A stretch of 47,084 nucleotides of DNA from CAZMFZ01 sp964565665 (lineage in GTDB: Bacteria; Bacteroidota; Bacteroidia; Cytophagales; UBA9547). This document shows, in pieces, positions 38,301 through 45,800 of this stretch; position 1 is the stretch's first letter, and every line of letters starts with the position of its first letter. The notes under the pieces are model-generated. The model was not told where the DNA came from. It saw only the letters and a program-made list of their open reading frames with translations, and did not search any database. Where the stretch lies: contig CAZMFZ010000008.1 of NCBI GenBank assembly GCA_964565665.1, positions 1-47,084 of the forward strand, written 5' to 3'. The position numbers and the translations under genes were made by a program.

Positions 38301-38785
38301 TTCCCTCCGTTATGAGAATTTGTGGCCATTACATTCCCTGCTGCAAATCCATTTTTGCTGGAAAACAAAGCAAACGATCTCGCTCTATTTTGGCTCACAG
38401 GTCGGTAATTGATAGAATTGATTGTTACACTCTTCCCTGAAATCGGAGCTATTTTGAATGAAATATATTCATTGCCTGAAATAGCTTCTGCCAGTGTAGT
38501 CGCCATTTGAGCGGAAGCTGTAAAGCCATTCCCAAGAAAATTAATAGCCGACAATCCTGATCCAAAACTGGTAGATAAATTCGTAGCTGAAATATTTGCA
38601 TCTTTAACATAGGCAGCTTTGGTAGTGCTGCCACCAGAGGTGTTAAACTCCCATTTAGCTAATGAAACTTGGGCATTTGCAGTAGCAATAAATGCTAGGC
38701 AGCATAGTAACGCATAGTAAAAGCGAAAATTTTTAAAGTAGATACGAGTACCTAAACTCGACCCTCGTAGCAGATTTGTTTTCAT
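35309..38785 (-). CDS. 1158-residue T9SS-secreted GH30-type glycosidase with FN3 and PA14 modules
   Basis: The signal peptide is about residues 1-39 (ending ATANAQ), with a long charged n-region. In order: an N-terminal beta-sandwich (about 40-215), FN3 (222-308), a four-Cys module (318-375), a PA14-like domain (383-520) and a second FN3 (526-614) nearly identical to the first. Then a GH30 catalytic region (about 622-1066) with YQTIDGFGFFG, acid/base E782 (SPQNEPYF), nucleophile E896 (WMTETSGY) and GNMSGWVWW. The T9SS tail follows (LQVYPNPAENEVNIS ... AKTVKISKN). It is convergent with the larger GH30 gene and divergent from the second sensor gene. It shares the FN3, Cys-module and PA14 set with the larger enzyme but in another order. 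Confidence 0.88.
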   Translation of the reverse strand: MKTNLLRGSSLGTRIYFKNFRFYYALLCCLAFIATANAQVSLAKWEFNTSGGSTTKAAYVKDANISATNLSTSFGSGLSAINFLGNGFTASAQMATTLAEAISGNEYISFKIAPISGKSVTINSINYRPVSQNRARSFALFSSKNGFAAGNVMATNSHNGGNGAASVSITISNHASIPTETEFRIYIYGASPNTYESAGLGESTGDDLEIVGTTANAGDAQAPSVPTGLSSASISQTSFTLNWAASTDNVGVTGYEVFRNGSSIGTPSSTSYNVTGLSANTAYSMSVRARDAAGNWSAQSSTLSVTTSAATGGGPSGFTLCSSEGQTCLLTGTMDVAYGANGSFNYLTNRTGSIDCSNATFGDPIAGVVKSCYVKNSAGGGTQGLNYQYYEGTFSVLPNFGGLSTVKTGTVDNFDLTPRNRNDQFAFRYTGNINIATAGAYTFFTTSDDGSKLYINGTQVVNNDGLHGMQEASGNITLAAGSQTIEVTFFENGGGEGLEVRYSGPGISKQLIPNSVLSRSGSGGDTQAPSVPAGISSANVSQTSFTLNWNASTDNVGVTGYEVFRGSTSIGTPTATSFNVTGLTANTAYSMRVRARDAASNWSAQSTALNVTTSANTGGGTPITVTKATKYQTIDGFGFFGAEDVWWSGGALISDAWADLIISDLGVSIWRNELYPPADQYSGQDADWAKQRPVVISINNKALEYNVPLKHIFTVWSPPSSMKCAINSDIVRQPAQPHTSGAKWGGALDPTKYPQFADWLKTGIQNYANEGINVYAISPQNEPYFVQPFNSCFYQPSWYVEMINGVIPALKQAYPNVKVFGAENMLDMEGRDINIPWFYQTAIKNNTSANNLMDIVAVHGYSDGVAASSGSNLNTYWTNVKNEYVAPFGKRAWMTETSGYTENWENTTLGDGTVKPGALSLAQDIYSGLKYGNMSGWVWWQGSENGGANVSDYSLMSRLVTNRKYAASKHFYRYIRPNARRVEATTTDSDLFVTAYEHTGNGTNTVVIINNGTSSKPVNVSGANLPGSYTIFRSTNLENCLNVGTYTTGNSLVLPAKSLVTLQAGGTPLGGRMEAETNVIEETGLQVYPNPAENEVNISGLSDNATIELRNVDGKSLFSGTFNSATAKLSLANVPAGLYILKINDSFLGAKTVKISKN

Positions 38786-39038
38786 ATTTTAAAGTTGTAG
38801 TAAGTGAAAATTAAATTAACGAAAGCAAAGATATAGCCCTATTCTAACAAAATAATCATATTTCAACTATAAATAGTTAAATTTTAGGGCTGTTTCCGTT
38901 TTAGTAAAGTATACTACCTTGGGGTAACAAATTGATATCCAAGAATATAGTATTTGCCTAAAGCGTATATTTATAGTTGGATTAGTATTTTACAATTTTT
39001 TCTTAGATATTCAACAAATGTGAACTTCATTTGACTAT
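38786..39038. promoter_or_regulatory. Divergent regulatory region between GH30 gene and second sensor gene
   Basis: An AT-rich region with two symmetrical words: AACTATAAATAGTT near 38866-38879, and CAAATG (39015-39020) with CATTTG (39028-39033) just before the sensor start. No definite promoter box is seen. Either word could be a regulator site. Confidence 0.3.
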
Positions 39039-40858
39039 ATGATTCCTATACTATTCGCAACAATTATTTTACAATTACAACTTATAAATAACAATTTTAA
39101 TATATTTTCAGAAAATGATTTATTAATCAAAACGCAGTATGATATTTTAGATCATAGCTATTCAAATATAACTTTTCATCGCGTTTTATCAGATAGCACT
39201 TTAAAGTTTTACACACTTTCCGATGTTGAAAAAATTTCCAAGCCTGGAGTAAATTATTGGCTAAGGATTAGATTAAAAAATAATTCTGGACAAAGTTGTG
39301 TATTGGCAGGGTTTAAATATTTTGATGGATTTGTATTTATTCCCGATTCAGACGGACACTATAAAAAAATACCGATAATTAGAAATAGCTATTTGTGGGA
39401 GCGAAGTTTTTTCTCTAATGATTATGTGGTGCCGCTTGCCTCTTCTAATAAGAATCAAACTTATTACCTTAATATTTATACCAATCTAGAAACAGGGTTA
39501 GGCTGCTACATTGCTAGTTATAAGTATATGTATAACAAAACCGTAATCAATTTTGTGTTTTATAGCATTTGCATAAGTATTATTTCATTTGTACTCCTAT
39601 TTTCAATTGTTCTGCTAATAAAACTTAGAGACAGGCTTTATCTATTTTACGCCTTATATTATTTTCATTGATAATTTATTGCCTTACATCCTGGAATTTC
39701 CTTTATCCATTTTTTAATATTTACATGGATAATTTTTATGTAGAATCTATTCCATTTACATTTATCACTGTGTTTCTATTGCTTTACAGCAGGGAATTTT
39801 TAAATACAAAGCATAATTTCCCTTTGCTACACAAGCTAATTTTAGTGGCTGTATTTGCCAGAATAGCCCTTTTTATAGTAGGATATAGCTTTCAGATTAA
39901 TTTTCTTCATCATTCGCTTATTGATAATTTTCTATTATTACCTTCTGTGATAGGGGGAATATTGGTATACCAAAAAGGCGAAAAGCATATTCGTTTTTAC
40001 CTTATATCTTTTGCTATTTTATTTATAGGGTTTATTCTTCATTCTACTTTTGAAGGGGTGTTTTATCGATTAGATTTTATGAAAAATTCTGTAGGATTTT
40101 ATTTTGATGAATACGGAATGATATTCTTCATTTTTATAGTAATTGAAGTTCTGTGTTTTACTTTTTCCCTCACGGAGCGGATACTCAATCTGCGAAAAAA
40201 TAGAGAGTGGGATCAACATCAAACCATTCAACTTCAGAAGGAAATAATAGAACACGTAAAAGAAAATTTTTCAATAAAAGAGCAATACAGCCTGCATTTG
40301 GAAGAAATAGTAGCACTTAGAACGAATGAAATAAAAGAAGCCAACATGAAATTACTTGAACAGGCTTTGCATATCAATAAGCTTTTAAAGGAAGATAATG
40401 ACAAATTAAATCTGGATTTGGAAGTTTTGCATAAAGTAAGGGTAATGAAAACCAATGTAGATTTCGATGAATTTGTTGGCACTTTTGATAATGAGGCCAC
40501 ATGTCTTTCTTTGCTTTCAGAACTTAAATGGAAGCAGGGATATCAATGTCGTAAATGCAAGTTTAATAAATTTACTAAAACCAATGTGCCTTATGAACGC
40601 AAGTGCAAACTATGCAAATATGAAGAATCGGCAACTGCTAACACCTTGCTTAACAATATCAAATTTCCAATTCAAAAAGCCCTTTATCTTGTGTATGCGG
40701 GCTATTCGTTTAAAGATTTAAATGTACATAAACTTTCAGAAGTGCTGGAATTGCGAACTGCTACTTGTTATGGATTCATGAAAAAAATAAAGGAAACAAT
40801 GGCAAATCAAAAACATACAAAATTTGAAAATCTTAATTGGACTAATATTCTAATTTAA
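39039..40858 (+). pseudogene. Second 7TMR-DISM-like/IS1595 zinc-ribbon membrane protein, frameshifted
   Basis: A paralogue of the 22856-24685 protein along its whole length (about 606 against 609 residues). The first frame (39039-39671, 210 residues) ends in the second membrane helix at DRLYLFYALYYFH. The rest continues in the -1 frame from 39668 to 40858 (396 residues). Adding one base near 39668 gives LYYFHLIIYCLTSW, which lines up with LYLLMLLVYCLCSW of the paralogue. The downstream part keeps the coiled coil, the four zinc cysteines (C294/C297 and C313/C316 of that part), ESATANTL, and the end helix TATCYGFMKKI and NWTNILI. A cut inside a membrane helix should abolish function, unless the frame is rescued or the indel is an error. 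Confidence 0.78.
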
Positions 40859-40861
40859 TTT

Positions 40862-40917
40862 ACTATTGTTACCATCCCAAAGCTGGTAGTTAATTAAGCT
40901 TTATAAAATCAATTGAC
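40862..40917 (+). pseudogene. Relic T9SS gene tail after the second sensor gene
   Basis: In the frame at 40862, TIVTIPKLVVN and TAA (40895-40897) correspond to the final residues of T9SS tails (TAIQKLIVE). Bases 40871-40951 align with the end and terminator of the gene at 45206-45685 at about 85 percent identity with one gap. Only the tail is left, 3 bases after the sensor stop. Confidence 0.65.
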
Positions 40918-40951
40918 AAAAGGCTAATCTGGTTCAGATTAGCCTTTTTTT
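40918..40951 (+). terminator. Rho-independent terminator after the second sensor gene
   Basis: AAAGGCTAATCTG (40919-40931) pairs with CAGATTAGCCTTT (40935-40947), then T. It is almost identical to the terminator at 45705-45738. Confidence 0.92.
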
Positions 40952-41021
40952 GTTGAACGTCACCCACAAAACGCTCCTTATCCGATTTTGTGAGCAATAA
41001 ATTTGATTAAGTGATCAATTA

Positions 41022-42020
41022 TCAATCGGCTCTTAACTCAACATCTAAAACGAGGTGTTGAATCGGCTTTTCTGGGTTTTTTATTTGAGATATTAACAAT
41101 TCCGCACTGGCTATTCCCATTTGATTTGTAGGCGGATACATTCTTAAAAGCCCCTTTTCTTTATACCCCGGAAATATGTCTGCCAATATTCCTGCTACTT
41201 TTATTTCTTTATCAGGCTCAAACCCTTTTTCTTTGAGTGCTAAAAGGCAACCAATAGTAGCCAAGCCAGAAGTAACCAAAATTGCATCTGGCCTATTTCT
41301 TAAAGCTAAAAGCTGATAGGTGATATATTGGCTGTTTTCAACTGTCATATCAGTTTCGATGATTAAATTTTGATCTACCTCTACAGCTTCGTGGAGCAGT
41401 GCATCTTTGTAGCCTTTCAATCGGTTGCGACCAATATTTAATGATTGGGGTGCGTACAAAATCGCGATTCTTCTTCTGCCCATCGCCAACAAAGATTTTG
41501 TAGCCAAATAGATACTGTTATGGTCATCAAGACTTACACTACTGGCTTTTTGCTTCAATTCTTCGCAAATTCTATCAAAGAATACTACAGGTACGCCATT
41601 GTCTATCGCACTTTCATAATGGCTATAATCATGAGTTGACTTGGCAACAGAAATCAAAATTCCATCTACTTGACTGGATATCAATGTGTTGAGTATTTTT
41701 CGCTCTTGTTCTTCACTTTCGTTTGATTGGCAAATAAGCAGACTGAATCCTTGCTTAAATAGCACCTGCTGTACACCGCTTATAATGCTTGAAAAATAAT
41801 GATGGGCAAGGTCGGGTACAATGATACCTATGCTGTTCGACCTTCGCTTTTTTAATCCCAGGGCGAAAGTATTTACCTTATAATTAAGCTTTTCGGCCAA
41901 AGTTCGCACCGCCATTTTGGTTTCTTCACTAATCGCATAATGGTCGGACAATGCCCTTGAAACTGTAGAGATAGACAAACCCAGTGTGTCGGCAATTGAT
42001 TTTAATGTAGTTCTGACCAT
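41022..42020 (-). CDS. LacI-family transcriptional regulator
   Basis: A 332-residue repressor-type protein. The ATG at 42018-42020 gives MVRTTLKSIADTLGLSISTVSRALSDHYAISEET, the standard LacI helix-turn-helix and hinge, so the upstream extension of the open frame is not used. A periplasmic-binding-like effector domain follows (SIGIIVPDLAHHYFSSIISGV, GVPVVFFDRI, GRRRIAILYAP, PDAILVTSGLATIGCLLAL). It is divergent from the DUF1080 gene. Two palindromic operator-like sites lie between them, so it probably represses itself and the DUF1080 transcript until a sugar-derived ligand binds. The ligand is unknown. Confidence 0.92.
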   Translation of the reverse strand: MVRTTLKSIADTLGLSISTVSRALSDHYAISEETKMAVRTLAEKLNYKVNTFALGLKKRRSNSIGIIVPDLAHHYFSSIISGVQQVLFKQGFSLLICQSNESEEQERKILNTLISSQVDGILISVAKSTHDYSHYESAIDNGVPVVFFDRICEELKQKASSVSLDDHNSIYLATKSLLAMGRRRIAILYAPQSLNIGRNRLKGYKDALLHEAVEVDQNLIIETDMTVENSQYITYQLLALRNRPDAILVTSGLATIGCLLALKEKGFEPDKEIKVAGILADIFPGYKEKGLLRMYPPTNQMGIASAELLISQIKNPEKPIQHLVLDVELRAD

Positions 42021-42039
42021 CTTTAATTTAAAAATACTT

Positions 42040-42059
42040 TTATGCAAACTTTTGCATAA
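42040..42059. promoter_or_regulatory. LacI-type operator O1
   Basis: TTATGCAAACTTTTGCATAA is a perfect palindrome (9-bp arms around CT), 20 bases upstream of the regulator start. Symmetry and sequence fit LacI-family sites. Confidence 0.8.
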
Positions 42060-42069
42060 AAGTAGCAAA

Positions 42070-42085
42070 ATGCAAACGATTGCAT
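42070..42085. promoter_or_regulatory. LacI-type operator O2
   Basis: ATGCAAACGATTGCAT has the typical central CG of LacI-family operators and one mismatched pair. Its centre is 28 bp from that of O1, and it lies towards the divergent DUF1080 gene. Confidence 0.78.
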
Positions 42086-42169
42086 AATTATTTCATGAAA
42101 AATATGTATAATTATTATTTAACATCGAATTTTAGTTTCTATTTTTATAAATAATTTCAACGTTTATCC

Positions 42170-42916
42170 ATGAAAATCTCCAAGAACTACTTTTTATTCA
42201 TTATTGCATTTATGATAATAGAACTTAATAAAGGTGCAAATGCGCAAAGCAATAATTCTTTGTCTGTCCAAGAAGAAAAGGAAGGCTGGAAATTGCTGTG
42301 GGATGGCAAAACTACCAAAGGCTGGAAAGGAGCTTTTCGACCCGACTTTCCTGAAAAAGGCTGGAAGATAGAAAATGGGGTATTGATTGTACTAAAAAAT
42401 GACGGAGGCGAATCTACCAACGGAGGCGATATTATTACAGTTAAGCATTACGATAATTTCTACCTGAAAGTAGATTTCAAACTGACTCCAGGAGCTAACA
42501 GTGGCATCAAATATTTCGTTGACCCTGAATACTTAGTTCCTAAAGGTTCGGCCAAAGGACTTGAGTTTCAATTGCTTGACGATGCTTTACATCCGGATGC
42601 AAAATTAGGTAGAGACGGAAACCGCACGCTTGGTTCGCTTTATGATCTGATTACTGCACCGAAAGACAAACCCATTAAAGCCGTTGGAGAATGGAATACT
42701 GCCCAAATTATTTCCAAAGATAAAAAAGTAGAACACTGGCTAAATGGTGTAAAACTGCTGGAATATGAAAGAGGAAGCGAGCAATTCAAGCAACTGATTG
42801 AAATAAGCAAATATAAAGATATTCCCAACTTCGGGTTGAAAGCGAAAGGGCCGATTTTACTTCAAGACCATGGAGACGAGGCACACTTTAGGAATATCAA
42901 GATAAGGGAATTGTAA
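42170..42916 (+). CDS. Exported DUF1080 protein (3-keto-disaccharide hydrolase family)
   Basis: A 248-residue protein with a signal peptide (about 1-26, ending NKGANAQ). The rest is one DUF1080 beta-sandwich: KLLWDGKTTKGWKG, GWKIENGVLIV, GGDIITVKHYDNFYLKVDFKL, GANSGIKYFVDPE, GEWNTAQIISKDKKVEHWLNG, and the terminal EAHFRNIKIREL. The family is annotated as 3-keto-disaccharide hydrolase, acting on glycosides first oxidised at C3. It lies directly after the divergent operators, so the LacI-type regulator probably controls it. The oxidoreductase 390 bases further on may form the 3-keto product. Confidence 0.88.
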   Translation: MKISKNYFLFIIAFMIIELNKGANAQSNNSLSVQEEKEGWKLLWDGKTTKGWKGAFRPDFPEKGWKIENGVLIVLKNDGGESTNGGDIITVKHYDNFYLKVDFKLTPGANSGIKYFVDPEYLVPKGSAKGLEFQLLDDALHPDAKLGRDGNRTLGSLYDLITAPKDKPIKAVGEWNTAQIISKDKKVEHWLNGVKLLEYERGSEQFKQLIEISKYKDIPNFGLKAKGPILLQDHGDEAHFRNIKIREL

Positions 42917-43306
42917 ATGAATCATTTAACTATGTCATTCTTGATTTGATAGAATAACAAAGAAAAATAAAAGTAACAACCAACATTCCTATGGAAATAA
43001 GAACCATGCTGAATTGCAATAATTGTTCAACTATCTTGGCTATCAGCTTTCAACATGTTTAAGTCAGAAATTATGTTCGTTGCCAATTTTACAATAATCA
43101 GCAAAAAATCAAATTACTAAATATACTGGCAATTAAAATACATTGTTTCCATAAATCTAGTATTGTAAATCCTATTTCAAATAGATTGTAAATAAAAGAA
43201 GTGATTGCTACAAAAACCAAGGTAAGCAACCCCACAAATTGCAAGTTGACATCGATTCATTTACTATAAAAATCTTTCATCAGACCTTATTTTAAAATAC
43301 AAATAT
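42917..43306. other. 390-base intergenic region before the oxidoreductase gene
   Basis: No gene and no hairpin terminator are visible. The region is AT-rich. No copy of the LacI operator is seen here, so the oxidoreductase gene may have its own promoter or be read through from DUF1080. Confidence 0.45.
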
Positions 43307-44623
43307 ATGATTCGTAGGGAATTTATTAAAAACTCGGCTCTGGCAGGAACGGGATTGGCAATCTCCTCATTTGCAGGTTCTAGGTTGCTTTACGGAGCGC
43401 CCAGCAATAAAATCAACGTTGCATTGGCTGGTACAAACAGCCGTGGATTGCACATGGGCAAATTATTCGCCCAAATGCCTGATGTTGAAATCGCTTATGT
43501 GTGCGATCCCGATCAGTTGGTTACTGACAAAACGATTGCAGAAATTGAAAAACTGACGGGTAAAAAACCCAAAGCAGAAAAAGATATTCGCAAAGTGTTG
43601 GCAGATAAAAATCTGGATGCCATAATGATAGCCACCCCCGACCATTGGCATGCCCCAATGGCCATTATGGCTGCTGCTGCTGGCAAAAATGTATATGTAG
43701 AAAAACCTTGTAGTCACAATCCGAATGAAGGTGAAATGTTGGTTGCAGCTGCTGCCAAGTCTAATAAAATAGTGCAAATGGGCAACCAACGCAGGTCTTT
43801 CCCAGGGGTAAACCAGATGGTAGCAGATGCTAAAAGCGGAATCATAGGCAATATCTACTTTGCCAAATGTTGGTACACCAACAATCGAAAGCCAACGGTG
43901 TTGAAAAATGGAATAGTTCCAGCTACTTTAAATTGGGATTTATGGCAAGGCCCTGCACCCAGAAAAGAATTTAAAGACGGCTATGTGCATTACAACTGGC
44001 ATTGGTTTTGGCATTGGGGTACGGGCGAAGCACTCAATAACGGCACTCATGAATTAGACGTGGCCAGATGGGCTATGGCATTGGATTATCCAACAAAAGT
44101 AGTATCGGCTGGCGGCAGGTATCAGTGGAAAGACGATTGGGAAACCCCAGATACCCAAACCATTACTTTTGAATTTGGCAACAAAGCTTCCATAGCTTGG
44201 GAAGGCAGGAGTTGTGCTCCATTTAAGTATTTTGAAGCTGGAAGAGGCGTTATTTTATTTGGTGAAAAAGGGACGATTGTCTATCCTGGAGGCGATGCTT
44301 ATAAAGTATTCGATTACGATGAAAAATTAATAAAAGAAGTAAAAGAAGGGCAAGCTTTAGACTTGACCAATACCATTTCTGCCACTGCGGGTTTAGATGC
44401 ATTTCATGTGCAGAATTTCCTAGATGCCATTCGTGGCACTGCAAAGCAAACTTCACCAATATCAGAAGGCCACAAATCGACTTTATTGCCTCAATTGGGG
44501 AATATGGCTTTCCGAACAGGACAAACTTTATACTGCGATCCGGCAAATGGCAAGCCGAAAGATAAGGAAGCCAGGAAACTATGGAGCAGGGAATATGAAA
44601 AAGGTTGGGAGCCTAAATACTAA
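43307..44623 (+). CDS. Tat-exported Gfo/Idh/MocA-family oxidoreductase
   Basis: A 438-residue NAD(P)-dependent sugar dehydrogenase-fold protein. The N-terminus MIRREFIKNSALAGTG is a twin-arginine signal, so it is exported folded with its cofactor. The Rossmann part shows INVALAGTNSRG, then DAIMIATPDHWHAPMAIMAAAAGKNVYVEKPCSHNPNEG with the conserved EKP lysine. NWHWFWHWGTGEALNNGTHELDVARWAM is typical of Bacteroidota periplasmic members. The C-terminal GLDAFHVQNFLDAIRG is also a family mark. Together with DUF1080 proteins on both sides it suggests oxidation of glycosides to 3-keto forms. The substrate is not known. Confidence 0.9.
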   Translation: MIRREFIKNSALAGTGLAISSFAGSRLLYGAPSNKINVALAGTNSRGLHMGKLFAQMPDVEIAYVCDPDQLVTDKTIAEIEKLTGKKPKAEKDIRKVLADKNLDAIMIATPDHWHAPMAIMAAAAGKNVYVEKPCSHNPNEGEMLVAAAAKSNKIVQMGNQRRSFPGVNQMVADAKSGIIGNIYFAKCWYTNNRKPTVLKNGIVPATLNWDLWQGPAPRKEFKDGYVHYNWHWFWHWGTGEALNNGTHELDVARWAMALDYPTKVVSAGGRYQWKDDWETPDTQTITFEFGNKASIAWEGRSCAPFKYFEAGRGVILFGEKGTIVYPGGDAYKVFDYDEKLIKEVKEGQALDLTNTISATAGLDAFHVQNFLDAIRGTAKQTSPISEGHKSTLLPQLGNMAFRTGQTLYCDPANGKPKDKEARKLWSREYEKGWEPKY

Positions 44624-44681
44624 ATATTTATTAAACACTTTACATTTTATACTTCACAATTAACTTTAACTATTATTTATT

Positions 44682-45685
44682 ATGAAAAGACAAATTACCA
44701 ATTTAATCAAAGCATTTATACTTCTTGTTGCGTGCACAGCTATAACAAACTCGAGCAAGGCTCAAGTTTGGACCATCGGTGGAGTGCATCAAGAGCGAGT
44801 TGTAGGGCAAATACCTACCACAGCTAAAAGCGGATTTGTAAATATTGCTACTCTTAGAATAAATGTGACAGGTATAGGTACTACTTCTGGTACTAATATG
44901 CCATTAACTTTTAACGGATTTTCATGTGCTATTACAGGAACAAATACTGCTGATATTGCTGGAGCTAAAATATATTTTACGACCAATAGCAACCCGAGTG
45001 TCAGTGACATCTTGTATAGCAAAGGCACTATATCAGTTGGTTCAGCTGTTATAAATGATAATGTTGTAGAAAATATAACTTTAAGTGGATTTGCAAATGG
45101 CGAGTTAAATTTTGCAGGTATTAGAGTCGAGAATAGTTTTCTTGATTGGTATTTGTATAATAATAAAATAAGGAACATTTCACTACTTTCATCTGCAAAT
45201 GGAAGATGCAAGGTTTGTTGCTGGGGCAGAGAAACAACTCAAATATTTATGTTTTCAATAATTTGATTGCAAACCCTCAACTTTCAACTACTGGAGTTTC
45301 ATTTACAAGCAGCAATGAAGTATTGGCTACAGTTTCTGGGGAAGGTTTGGTTGCAGCAATTGCAGAAGGCATAGTGACCATTACGGCTACTTCGATGAAC
45401 AGTGCTAGCCTATCAGCTTCAATCGTGATTACCATATCAGGTACAAATGCAACTGTGGGCAGTTTAGATCCAGCTGATTTTGTGGTGTATCCGAATCCAT
45501 CTTCTGGAACGGTGAATATTATGGCTACAGATTTGGGAAGTTTATATCTGTACAATTCTACTGGCACATTACAATCATCTCAAAAATTATTGTTTAAAAG
45601 TCAGTTGCAATTGGGTAAAGGGATGAATATTCTGAAATTTGTAACAGAAAAAGGCACTGCCATTCAAAAGCTAATAGTTGAATAA
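44682..45685 (+). pseudogene. T9SS surface protein with sialidase-N-like and Big_2 domains, frameshifted
   Basis: The first frame (44682-45266) has a signal peptide (about 1-28, NSSKAQ) and a beta-sandwich (TLRINVTGIGTT, NTADIAGAKIYFTTNSNP) like the N-terminal domain found before some BNR sialidases. The rest continues in the -1 frame (open from 45167, best joined at the ATG at 45206) with part of a Big_2 domain (VTITATSMNSASLSAS) and a T9SS tail (FVVYPNPSSGTVNI ... AIQKLIVE). Joining ANGR to MQGLLLGQ needs one added base near 45204. Restored it has about 334 residues and no catalytic domain, so it may be a surface binding protein or a deletion remnant of a larger one. The tail is the parent-like copy of two relics elsewhere in the window. 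Confidence 0.75.
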
Positions 45686-45704
45686 GGTTTACAAATCGAT
45701 TGAA

Positions 45705-45738
45705 AAAAGGCTAATCTGGTTTAGATTAGCCTTTTTTT
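45705..45738 (+). terminator. Rho-independent terminator after the T9SS gene
   Basis: AAAAGGCTAATCTG pairs with the following AGATTAGCCTTTT and a run of T. It differs from the hairpin at 40918-40951 by only a couple of bases, including one in the loop-side pair. Confidence 0.92.
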
Positions 45739-45800
45739 TCAAATCCAATCTATCCCAACAGCTAATAAAGATTTTTTAATACAGACTAATACATTGAAAC

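Noticed and set aside
39660..39675. Programmed -1 frameshifting in the second sensor gene
   Set aside because: There is no X-XXY-YYZ heptamer or clear downstream pseudoknot, and the intact paralogue has no such break.
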